Positions 44,814-53,697 of a DNA stretch of 64,000 bases are shown here, one piece after another; positions within the stretch are counted from its first letter, which is position 1; the number at the start of each line of letters is the position of its first letter. The translations under genes were made by a program, and so were the position numbers. The notes below the pieces were generated by a model that saw nothing but the letters and a program-made list of their open reading frames with translations, ran no database searches and was not told the origin of the DNA. This DNA comes from G963663315 sp965231905 (GTDB lineage: Bacteria; Pseudomonadota; Gammaproteobacteria; Arenicellales; Poriferihabitantaceae): NCBI GenBank assembly GCA_965231905.1, contig CBDDOO010000001.1, positions 744,001 through 808,000 of the forward strand, read 5' to 3'.

Positions 44814-45220
44814 TGCGGTTCGGGTAGCATTATCCGGGCCTTGATCTTTTACAATCAGGGTAGTCAAAGGCGCGCGCAAGCGCGAATTTGCGCAATGTTG
44901 ATTATGACATTGCAAAATGTGTCCGGTTTCATTACCGGCACTGAACGGCAAATTCCGTAAGCGCGGGTACCAAAACTGCAGAGCAGATTTTTGTTCTGTA
45001 GATGATTTAAGTATCTTTATTTAAATTTTGCATTTTTATGTTGCAAACTCTTCGAGAGTTCAAGCTAATGTAATTCCAGAATGTTTAAGCGCGGGATTTT
45101 TGGTTGAGGGCGAGGCTTCTTTTTGGGCGAGCGAATGAGCATACGTTTGTATGTGACTGAGTGAGCGCGGAAAGAAAACGAAGCAATCAGACAAAAAGAC
45201 CAGCTTAAAAGGCTTTTTGG
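44814..45220 (+). other. Remainder of the 16S-23S internal transcribed spacer
   Basis: About 400 bases without a gene. It contains a short GC-rich stretch (GCGCGCGCAAGCGCGAATTT), a small hairpin AACTCTTCGAGAGTT and AT-rich tracts. The last bases, with GGTTATGTGATCAAGC, pair with the region after 23S (GCTTGATCATGTAAC) to form the 23S processing stem. Confidence 0.7.
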
Positions 45221-46261
45221 GGTTATGTGATCAAGCACAAAAGCGCACATGGTGGATGCCTTGGCGATAAGAGGCGATGAAGGACGTGGTAGTCTGCGAT
45301 AAGCCCTGGTTAGCCGACAAACTGGCTTTGACCCAGGGATTTCCGAATGGGGAAACCCACCTTTTTAAGGTATCCTGCACTGAATACATAGGTGCAGGAG
45401 GCGAACCCGGGGAACTGAAACATCTAAGTACCCGGAGGAAAAGAAATCAACCGATATTCCCTTAGTAGCGGCGAGCGAACGGGGATCAGCCCTTAAGCTT
45501 TATTTGGTTCTAGTGGAACAGTCTGGAAAGTCTGGCCATAGATGGTGACAGCCCCGTACACGAAAGGGCCTGTAAAGTGAAATCGAGTAGGGCGGAGCAC
45601 GAGAAACTCTGTCTGAACATGGGGGGACCATCCTCCAAGGCTAAATACTACTTATCGACCGATAGTGAACCAGTACCGTGAGGGAAAGGCGAAAAGAACC
45701 CCTGTAGGGGAGTGAAACAGAACCTGAAACCGTGTGTGTACAAGCAGTGGAAGCCTGTCTTTAAAGATGGGCGACTGCGTACCTTTTGTATAATGGGTCA
45801 GCGACTTAATTTCAGTAGCAAGGTTAACCGTATAGGGGAGCCGTAGAGAAATCGAGTCTTAACAGGGCGAATCAGTTGCTGGAATTAGACCCGAAACCGG
45901 GCGATCTAGCCATGGCCAGGTTGAAGGTCGGGTAATACCGACTGGAGGACCGAACCAACTTATGTTGAAAAATGAGTGGATGAGCTGTGGCTAGGAGTGA
46001 AAGGCTAAACAAGCCCGGAGATAGCTGGTTCTCCCCGAAAACTATTTAGGTAGTGCCTCGTGACTTACTACAGGGGGTAGAGCACTGTCATGGCTAGGGC
46101 TGCATCTAGCGGTACCAACCCATAGCAAACTCCGAATACCTGTAAGTACTATCACGGGAGACAGACGGCGGGAGCTAAGTTTCGTCGTCGAGAGGGAAAC
46201 AGCCCAGATCGCCAGTTAAGGTCCCTAAACACATCTCAGTGGGAAACGATGTGGAAAGGCT

Positions 46262-46299
<38 letters not shown>

Positions 46300-47032
46300 T
46301 AAAGATAGCGTAATAGCTCACTGGTCGAGTCAGTCCGCGCGGAAGATATACCGGGGCTCAAGGTGTGTACCGAAACTGCGAATACCAGTTTACTGGTATG
46401 GTAGGGGAGCGTTCTGTAAGTCTGTGAAGGTGAACCGTGAGGTTTGCTGGAGATATCAGAAGTGAGAATGCTGACATGAGTAGCGATAATGCGGGTGAAA
46501 AGCCCGCACGCCGAAAACCCAAGGTTTCCTGCGCAACGTTCATCGGCGCAGGGTGAGTCGGCCCCTAAGGCGAGGCAGAAATGCGTAGTCGATGGGAATC
46601 AGGTTAATATTCCTGAACCGTGTATAACTGCGATGGGGTGACGGAGAAGGCTAGGTTAGCCGGCTGTTGGACAGGCCGGTTTAAGCGTGTAGATTGGGAC
46701 TTCAGGAAAATCCGGGTCCTTCAAGATCGAGACGTGATGACGAGCTCTTTTTCAAGAGCGAAGTAATTGATGCCATGCTTCCAGGAAAAGCCTCTAAGCT
46801 TCAGGTTATACGCGACCGTACCCTAAACCGACACAGGTGGGTGGGGTGAGAATCCTAAGGCGCTTGAGAGAACTCTGGTGAAGGAACTCGGCAAAATGAC
46901 ACCGTAACTTCGGGAGAAGGTGTGCCTCCGTAAGGTGAAGAACTTCGCGTTCAGAGCTGAGGGAGGTTGCAATAAAGAGGTGGCTGCGACTGTTTATTAA
47001 AAACATAGCACTCTGCAAACACGCAAGTGGAC

Positions 47033-47067
<35 letters not shown>

Positions 47068-47104
47068 TAATTGATGGGGTTAGCGCTTGCGCGAAGCTCT
47101 TGAT

Positions 47105-47149
<45 letters not shown>

Positions 47150-47854
47150 TACGTAACGCTAGCCTTAGTAAAACCGAACCGTATGCGGGAAACTCCTCCA
47201 AAACTGCTCAGTACTCGTCTGGTTTGTTGGATGACACGAAAAAGAAGAAGTTTCTTTGGGTTGGAATTCAAATTTCAAATCAGTCAGTAAAAATCTGACA
47301 GACATGGGGACAATCCGCAGGAAAGATTTGACGGAAGCCCGTCAAAAATCCTCAGAGACTTTATGTTCGGGAGTATGATATGAAATTAGAAGCGCAGTGG
47401 ATCGTCGGTTTTGTTGATGGGGAAGGTTGTTTTCACATCAGCATAAACGCAAACGACACAATGACATCCGGTTATCAGGTGTTGCCTGAATTTACCGTAG
47501 TACAACATGAACGAGACGTAAAAGTGTTACATGCTTTAAAAGCGTTTTTCGGATGTGGGGTAGTACGAGTAAACAGAAAGGATAAAACATCAACCAGAAT
47601 GGCTTGGCGAGTCAGAAATGTTGGACATCTGCTGGATATAATTTCACCATTTTTTATGACGCATCAATTGAAAACATCGAAAGGTGTTGAGTTCAGAAAG
47701 TTCCGCAGGGCACTTTTAATGATGCGCAAAGGAGATCATTTGACAGCATCGGGTCTCGAAGAAATTCGAGGCATAGCGAATCAGATGAATCGCAAGAAAA
47801 GGGTGAATACTCAAGAGAAAGTCCGACCTTGCTAGAAATAGTTGGGATGAATCG
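47150..47854 (+). mobile_element. Group I intron in 23S rRNA at the L1931 site
   Basis: A 705-base self-splicing intron. The 5' exon ends in U (CTAAGGT) and pairs with the internal guide GCCTTAG at 47162-47168, giving P1 with the U-G wobble at the splice site. CGCT (47157-47160) pairs with the 3' exon start AGCG to make P10. Core elements: P at 47183-47196 (ATGCGGGAAACTCC), Q at 47312-47320 (AATCCGCAG), R at 47352-47365 (TCAGAGACTTTATG), S at 47813-47824 (AAGAGAAAGTCC). The intron ends in G. Counting from the modified bases of helix 69 puts the insertion after E. coli U1931, a known intron site. Confidence 0.93.
47380..47835 (+). CDS. LAGLIDADG homing endonuclease encoded in the 23S intron
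   Basis: A 151-residue protein with one LAGLIDADG motif, WIVGFVDGEGCFHISI (about residues 8-23), so it should act as a homodimer like I-CreI. Later segments FTVVQHERDVKVLHALKAFF and RMAWRVRNVGHLLDIISPFF fit the saddle fold of this family. It would cut intron-free 23S genes at the insertion site to spread the intron. GGGAG stands 6 bases before the ATG, immediately after the R element. The frame lies in the P8 region and its last codons (for NTQEKVRPC) run through the S element, the 3' strand of P7. Confidence 0.92.
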   Translation: MKLEAQWIVGFVDGEGCFHISINANDTMTSGYQVLPEFTVVQHERDVKVLHALKAFFGCGVVRVNRKDKTSTRMAWRVRNVGHLLDIISPFFMTHQLKTSKGVEFRKFRRALLMMRKGDHLTASGLEEIRGIANQMNRKKRVNTQEKVRPC

Positions 47855-47901
<47 letters not shown>

Positions 47902-47972
47902 CGATGGCCACACTGTCTCCACCAGGGACTCAGCGAAATTGAACTTGCTGTGAAGATGCAGTGTACCCGCGG

Positions 47973-48003
<31 letters not shown>

Positions 48004-48163
48004 CAGCTTTACACTGGATTTTGAATAAGTATGTGCAGGATAGGTGGAAGGCTTTGAAGCGGAGACGCCAGTCTCTGTGGAGCCACCCTTGAGATACCAC
48101 CCTTGCTTGTTTGGAGTCCTAACCGAGGTCCGTTATCCGGATCCGGGACCGTGTATGGTGGGT

Positions 48164-48206
<43 letters not shown>

Positions 48207-48307
48207 GCGAAGGTACTCTAAGTACGGTCGGAAATCGTATGGTTAGTGTAAAGGCACAAGAGTGCTTGACTGCGAGACAGACACGTCGAGCAGGAACGAA
48301 AGTTGGT

Positions 48308-48383
<76 letters not shown>

Positions 48384-48412
48384 ACCCCCCAAGAGTTCAC
48401 ATCGACGGGGGT

Positions 48413-48452
<40 letters not shown>

Positions 48453-48457
48453 TAGCC

Positions 48458-48490
<33 letters not shown>

Positions 48491-48656
48491 TGGTACGCGA
48501 GCTGGGTTTAGAACGTCGTGAGACAGTTTGGTCCCTATCTGCCGTGGGCGTCGGAGACTTGAGAGGAGCTGCTTCCAGTACGAGAGGACCGAAGTGGACG
48601 TACCTCTGGTGTTCCAGTTATCATGCCAATGGTATTGCTGGGTAGCTATGTACGGA

Positions 48657-48692
<36 letters not shown>

Positions 48693-49001
48693 CCCTCAAG
48701 ATAAGGTCTCCCTGGAACCCAAGGGTTCCCTGAAGGGTCGTTGAAGACTACAACGTTGATAGGCTGGGTGTGGAAGTGCAGTAATGCATGCAGCTAACCA
48801 GTACTAATTGCCCGTGAGGCTTGATCATGTAACACCCAAGAGGCCTGACCTCGAGGAGTGATATGCAACAGGCATCCTGATATGATATGCGCCAATGACT
48901 ACTCTGATCTGTATGAACGGAACCATCCGTCCATACAGGTAACCAGTATGCAAACAGTGATCTCCGACCGTAAGAGTCGGTAGATAGCTGTTACGACCGG
49001 T

Positions 49002-49122
49002 TTGTCTGGTGACAATAGCAAGCGGGAACCACCTGATCCCATCCCGAACTCAGAAGTGAAAACGCTGCGCGCCGATGATAGTATGGGGCCTCCCCATGTG
49101 AAAGTAGGTCATTGCCAGGCAA
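49002..49122 (+). rRNA. rrf: 5S ribosomal RNA
   Basis: About 120 bases. The ends TTGTCTGG and CCAGGCAA pair, and the conserved CCGAACTCAGAAGTGAAA and CGCGCCGATGATAGTATGGG segments are present. The 170 bases between 23S and 5S hold no gene, only hairpin-forming spacer such as CCGACCGTAAGAGTCGG. Confidence 0.95.
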
Positions 49123-49129
49123 TTCATTG

Positions 49130-49174
49130 AAAAAAGCCCCGCCCCCGCGTATCTGCCGGGGGCGGGGCTTTTTT
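49130..49174. terminator. Strong bidirectional rho-independent terminator
   Basis: AAAAAAGCCCCGCCCCCG and CGGGGGCGGGGCTTTTTT form a perfect 12-bp GC stem bordered by A and T runs. It ends the rRNA operon and, read on the other strand, the convergent cfa transcript. Confidence 0.95.
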
Positions 49175-49181
49175 ATGCGGG

Positions 49182-50339
49182 TTATTCGGGTCTGCGGTAA
49201 GCGGACGGAGATGCGTTGCCGGGGCTGGACAGGACAATCTGCCAGAGTTGCAGATTTCTCGCCCGGAATGCGCCTGCGCATACATGCAGATAGTACTTCC
49301 ACATTCTGTAAAAGCGATCAGAATAATTGCTCTTCAGGTTTGGCCAGGCGCGGTCGAAATTCCTGAACCAGGTCATCAGGGTGCGGTCGTAGTCGGGTCC
49401 GAAATTATGCACGTCCTCAATAATCATCAGGGACTCGCAGGCCTGGGAGATTTGCCGCAATGAGGGAATTTCCCCGTTCGGGAAAATGTATTTCGCAATC
49501 CAGGGATCAACGCCCGTTCTGGAATTGTTCTTGCCGATGGTATGAAGCATGGACATGGCTCCATCGCGCAAACACTTTTTGAGCGTTTTCATGTAGGCGC
49601 CATAGTTTTTGTGACCGACATGCTCGAACATGCCAAGAGAGACAATAGCATCGAATTTTTCATCGACATCCCGATAGTCCTGCAGCCTGATCTCTACCGG
49701 CAATCCTCGGCACAGTTCGGCGCCGAGGGCGACCTGTTCTCTGGAAACGGTGACCCCAACGACTTCGACACCATAGTTCTCGGCGGCAAATTTGGCAAAG
49801 CTGCCCCAGCCGCAACCGATATCCAGCACTCTCATGCCTTTTCCGAGGTCAAGCTTCCGGCACACCAGATCCATTTTTTCCTTTTGAGCGTCATCGAGAT
49901 TATCGGCGCGGGCCCAGTAACCACAGGTATAAACCATCCTTCGATCCAGCATTTCCCGGTACAGGTCATTGCCGACGTCGTAGTGTTTTTCACCGACCTG
50001 AAATGCACGGGATTGTTTTTGCAGATTGAACAGATTGGCCTGAACCCAGGGTATGATATGGCTGAGGAACCGTTGATTTTTGTCGAGATCGGCTCTCAGC
50101 AGCCGATTCATCATTTCATCAAGCCGACTACAGTCCCACCAGTTATCCATCCAGGATTCGCCCAGACCCAATGAGCCATTCAGCAGGATGCGTTTGAAGA
50201 ACGCCGGGTTGTTCACCTGAATGTCCCAGGGGTTGGGGCCGTTGATTGAGACCCCGGTTCCATCCAGGATTTTTTCGACTCGTTGTTGCGCGAATCCCGG
50301 ATTATCGGGTTCAAATTGTTCTGACGTAAATTCTGACAT
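49182..50339 (-). CDS. cfa: Cyclopropane-fatty-acyl-phospholipid synthase
   Basis: A 385-residue SAM-dependent enzyme adding a methylene bridge to unsaturated acyl chains of membrane lipids. Visible: LNGSLGLGESWMDNWWDC, HYDVGNDLYREMLDRRMVYT then CGYW, the SAM motif VLDIGCGWGSFAKFAAE, GVTVSREQ, VSLGMFEHVG and IFPNGEIPSLRQI. The length is close to E. coli Cfa (382). It is convergent with the rRNA operon across the shared terminator. Confidence 0.95.
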   Translation of the reverse strand: MSEFTSEQFEPDNPGFAQQRVEKILDGTGVSINGPNPWDIQVNNPAFFKRILLNGSLGLGESWMDNWWDCSRLDEMMNRLLRADLDKNQRFLSHIIPWVQANLFNLQKQSRAFQVGEKHYDVGNDLYREMLDRRMVYTCGYWARADNLDDAQKEKMDLVCRKLDLGKGMRVLDIGCGWGSFAKFAAENYGVEVVGVTVSREQVALGAELCRGLPVEIRLQDYRDVDEKFDAIVSLGMFEHVGHKNYGAYMKTLKKCLRDGAMSMLHTIGKNNSRTGVDPWIAKYIFPNGEIPSLRQISQACESLMIIEDVHNFGPDYDRTLMTWFRNFDRAWPNLKSNYSDRFYRMWKYYLHVCAGAFRARNLQLWQIVLSSPGNASPSAYRRPE

Positions 50340-50392
50340 TGATAAGTGATACCCGACCCCACAAGTGATTATATTGCAATGAGTGACCCGGT

Positions 50393-50959
50393 TCAGTCAA
50401 GGTTGACAGCCAGGTTTTTTGATATTCGGTCAACCGGGAACCACTCCGTAATGACCGCAATCGGACGGATTTTGACCAGTACATGGTATACCCGGTAGAG
50501 GAATGGATGGTCCTTTGCGAGGCCAAGATGGCAGGCGGCGGCAACGTTATCACGATATCCGCAATCGACAATCTCCCGGTGGTTGCCAGCCAATTGCCTG
50601 TTCAGTATTACCCCAAGGGGGATTTTCTGCTGTTCGAGCATTTTCCGGGCATCGGGCCTTAACTTTTGGTGGAGGATGATCGACTCTGCATACAGCCAGT
50701 CCTTTCCGGTTTTTTCACCGCGCAGGGTGATCTGGCGATGCAGACAGACCGAGTGACCGTCCGGCACAACCATGGCAGGGTGGTTTTCAGTCCGGTCGAC
50801 AACCTGTTTTTTCAACCCCAGCCTGAGCGGCTCTCCTGTCAGCGCTTCCAGCAGTTCTGTGACCGTGCCATCGGTGACCAGCAACAGTCTGGCGCACAGC
50901 GGAAGCTCGAAATAAGCTACCCCCCTGGCAGCGAGAATGTCTTCGACTTCCAGGCGCAT
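50393..50959 (-). CDS. Chorismate pyruvate-lyase-like protein (UbiC-like)
   Basis: A 188-residue protein of the chorismate lyase fold. Compared with E. coli UbiC from memory, three active-site positions line up: Arg in CLHRQITL (R75), Leu-Gly in KIPLGVIL (115-116) and Glu in VITEWFP (E172); the WLYAESII strand also fits. UbiC removes pyruvate from chorismate to make 4-hydroxybenzoate for ubiquinone. It begins 11 bases after the polA stop, so the two are probably co-transcribed. No ubiA is adjacent. A DUF98-type relative with a different substrate is possible. Confidence 0.65.
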   Translation of the reverse strand: MRLEVEDILAARGVAYFELPLCARLLLVTDGTVTELLEALTGEPLRLGLKKQVVDRTENHPAMVVPDGHSVCLHRQITLRGEKTGKDWLYAESIILHQKLRPDARKMLEQQKIPLGVILNRQLAGNHREIVDCGYRDNVAAACHLGLAKDHPFLYRVYHVLVKIRPIAVITEWFPVDRISKNLAVNLD

Positions 50960-50970
50960 CCGATTGTATC

Positions 50971-53667
50971 CTAATGCGCTTCTTTCCAGTTGTAACCGAT
51001 GCCAACGTCTACGACCAGCGGGATTTTCAGTTTTGTCACTCCACTCATCAGATCAGTTGCCATTTCAACTATCTCGTCAACCTGTTCCTCCTCTACTTCG
51101 AACACCAGTTCATCATGAACCTGAAGTATGATTTTGCCGGAAGAGTCATTTTCGATCAGCCACCTGTCGATTGCCAGCATGGCCAGCTTTATCAGGTCGG
51201 CAGCCGTTCCCTGCACCGGGGCATTGATCGCGGTACGTTCCGCGTACTGACGCAGAGTACCGTTTTTGGAATTGATTTCCGGCAGATTCAGGCGTCGTCC
51301 GAACAGTGTTTCCACGAAGCCCTGTTGCCGGGCGAGTTGCCGGGTATTTTGCATGTATTGTTTGACCTTTGGGTAACGTTCGAAATAAATGTCGATATAG
51401 CGTCTGGCCTCTTTCAGTTCGATTTTCAGTTGCCGCGCCAGACCATACGCCGACATGCCATAGATCAGTCCGAAATTGATGGCTTTCGCCCTTCTGCGTT
51501 GTTCGTCGTCAACCTCAACGGGTTGGGCATCAAATACTTCTGCAGCGGTGGCGCGATGTATATCTACGCTGTTGTTGAACGCTTCAATCAGCCCCGAGTC
51601 CTGTGAGAGGTGGGCCATGATACGCAGTTCGATCTGGGAATAATCGGCGGCTACCAGCAGCCAGCCTGATTCGGGAATGAAGGCTTCGCGAATTTTCCGA
51701 CCCTGTTCGGATCGGATCGGGATATTTTGCAGATTCGGGTCGGATGAGGACAGGCGTCCGGTGGACGCAACGGCCTGGTGGTAGGAAGTATGGATCCGGC
51801 CCGAATCCGGATTGATCAATTCCGGCAGTCGGTCGGTATAGGTGCCCTTGAGTTTGGCCAGTCCCCGGTGTTCAAGAATCAACGCCGGCAATTCGTAACT
51901 GCCGGACAGTTCCTGCAAAACGTTCTCGGCCGTGGATGGCTGTCCTTTCGGAGTCTTTCTCAATACCGGCAGGCCGAGCTTGTCATAGAGTATTTCCTGA
52001 ATCTGCTTAGGCGAAGCGATGCTGAAAACCTGTCCGGCCATCGCATGAGCCGCCTTTTCCAGTTCAGCCAGCCGTGCGGTGATTTCGGCGCTTTGCCGGC
52101 GCAACCGATCGGCGTCGATTTTTACGCCATGGTTCTCGGTTCTTACCAGGGCCTTCAACAGAGGCATTTCGATATCACGGTAGACGCTCGACAGCGCTGG
52201 ATTTTTGGCCAGTTCCCGCCCCAGCGCCCGGTGCAACCGGAGGGTGACATCGGCATCTTGCGCGGCATAGCGGGTTGCCTGTTCGATGCCGACCTGATTG
52301 AAGGTCAGTTGTTTCCGGCCTGTTCCCGCAACCTCGGAGAATTTGATGGTGTCCAGTCCCAGATGCCGTTTCGCCAGTGTATCCATGTCGTGCCTTGAGT
52401 TACCCGCTTCCAGAACGTAGGACATCAGCATGGTGTCGTGGGCGATCCCCTGAGGGTCAATACCATGTCGTTGCAGCACTTCAATGTCATATTTAAGATT
52501 CTGTCCGGTTTTCTCCTTTGCCGGATTTTCGAGTAACGGGCGAAGCCGTTCGAGAGTCTGCTGATACGGCAGTTGGTCAGGCGCTCCCGGATAATCATGG
52601 CCGAGAGGCAGGTAGGCTGCCTGGCCCGGTTCGGCACAAAATGAAAGTCCGATCAGCCTGGCCTGATGCGCATCGGTAGAGGTTGTTTCGGTATCAATCG
52701 CAAACAGTGGGGTGTGATCCAGGATTTTCAGCCATTTTCCGAGGGTTTCATCGTCCAGGATTGTCTCATATCGCACTTGACCTTCGGTCGGATCATCGTC
52801 AACCGCCGGTTCGGTTGCCTCCTTCAGCCAGGAGCGAAATTCGAGGTCTTCGTAGAAAGTCTTCAGCAATGTGTTGTCCGGTTTGCCGATCACCAGGCTT
52901 TGTGGACTGTCTTCGAGTTCAACGTCGCACTTGATCGTAGTCAGCCGCTTTGACAGGGCAAGCTGGTCCAGATTGGCGCGAAGATTCTCTCCCACCCTGC
53001 CTCCGATCCGGTCGGCGTGACGGATGATGTTGTCCAGTGTTCCGTATTCTTCAAACCATTTGACTGCGGTTTTCGGGCCGACCAGAGGGATGCCGGGGAT
53101 GTTGTCTGAACTGTCGCCAATCAATGCCAGATACTCGATGATTCTTTCCGGCGGCACTCCGAATTTGGCCTTGACGCCGCTGGCGTCGAGTCGGACATTT
53201 TTCATCGTATCGACTATTTCAACGCGGTCATCGACAAGCTGGGTGAGGTCCTTGTCGTTACTGATGATGACCGTACTGAATCCGGATGCCGTGGCGCGCT
53301 TGGAGAGTGTGCCGATCACATCGTCCGCCTCGACCCTGCTGATCGAAATCAGGGGCAGCCCCATCGCCGGAATGATTTTCCTGATCGTATCAAGCTGCTC
53401 CCGGAGATCATCCGGCATCGGCGGTCGATTGGCCTTGTACTCCCGGTATAATTCGTGTCTGAAGGTTTTTCCCCTGGCATCCATTACCACGGCGATATGG
53501 GTGGGTTGATACTCTTTCAGCAAGCTGCGCAGCATGTTTATCATGCCGAATATGGCCTGGGTGCTTCTGCCGTCAGAAGTGGTCAATGTATTTCGGGTCC
53601 TGACATGGTAGGCGCGGAACATCAATGCGGTTCCGTCCACCAGAATGATTTCCTTATCGACAGACAT
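50971..53667 (-). CDS. polA: DNA polymerase I
   Basis: An 898-residue repair and Okazaki-fragment polymerase with all three modules. The 5'-3' exonuclease domain starts at ILVDGTALMFRAYH and includes YREYKANRPPMPDDL, SNDKDLTQLV and ALIGDSSDNIPGIPLVGPKT. The 3'-5' proofreading domain has FAIDTETTSTD, so the first catalytic acids are present. The polymerase domain shows SSSDPNLQNIPIRSEQGRKI, VAADYSQIELRIMAHLS (palm Asp), RRRAKAINFGLIYGMSAYGL and VHDELVFEV. Length is slightly less than E. coli PolA (928). Confidence 0.96.
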   Translation of the reverse strand: MSVDKEIILVDGTALMFRAYHVRTRNTLTTSDGRSTQAIFGMINMLRSLLKEYQPTHIAVVMDARGKTFRHELYREYKANRPPMPDDLREQLDTIRKIIPAMGLPLISISRVEADDVIGTLSKRATASGFSTVIISNDKDLTQLVDDRVEIVDTMKNVRLDASGVKAKFGVPPERIIEYLALIGDSSDNIPGIPLVGPKTAVKWFEEYGTLDNIIRHADRIGGRVGENLRANLDQLALSKRLTTIKCDVELEDSPQSLVIGKPDNTLLKTFYEDLEFRSWLKEATEPAVDDDPTEGQVRYETILDDETLGKWLKILDHTPLFAIDTETTSTDAHQARLIGLSFCAEPGQAAYLPLGHDYPGAPDQLPYQQTLERLRPLLENPAKEKTGQNLKYDIEVLQRHGIDPQGIAHDTMLMSYVLEAGNSRHDMDTLAKRHLGLDTIKFSEVAGTGRKQLTFNQVGIEQATRYAAQDADVTLRLHRALGRELAKNPALSSVYRDIEMPLLKALVRTENHGVKIDADRLRRQSAEITARLAELEKAAHAMAGQVFSIASPKQIQEILYDKLGLPVLRKTPKGQPSTAENVLQELSGSYELPALILEHRGLAKLKGTYTDRLPELINPDSGRIHTSYHQAVASTGRLSSSDPNLQNIPIRSEQGRKIREAFIPESGWLLVAADYSQIELRIMAHLSQDSGLIEAFNNSVDIHRATAAEVFDAQPVEVDDEQRRRAKAINFGLIYGMSAYGLARQLKIELKEARRYIDIYFERYPKVKQYMQNTRQLARQQGFVETLFGRRLNLPEINSKNGTLRQYAERTAINAPVQGTAADLIKLAMLAIDRWLIENDSSGKIILQVHDELVFEVEEEQVDEIVEMATDLMSGVTKLKIPLVVDVGIGYNWKEAH

Positions 53668-53697
53668 GGCTTGAAATATAAATATTATGGTTGGGGG

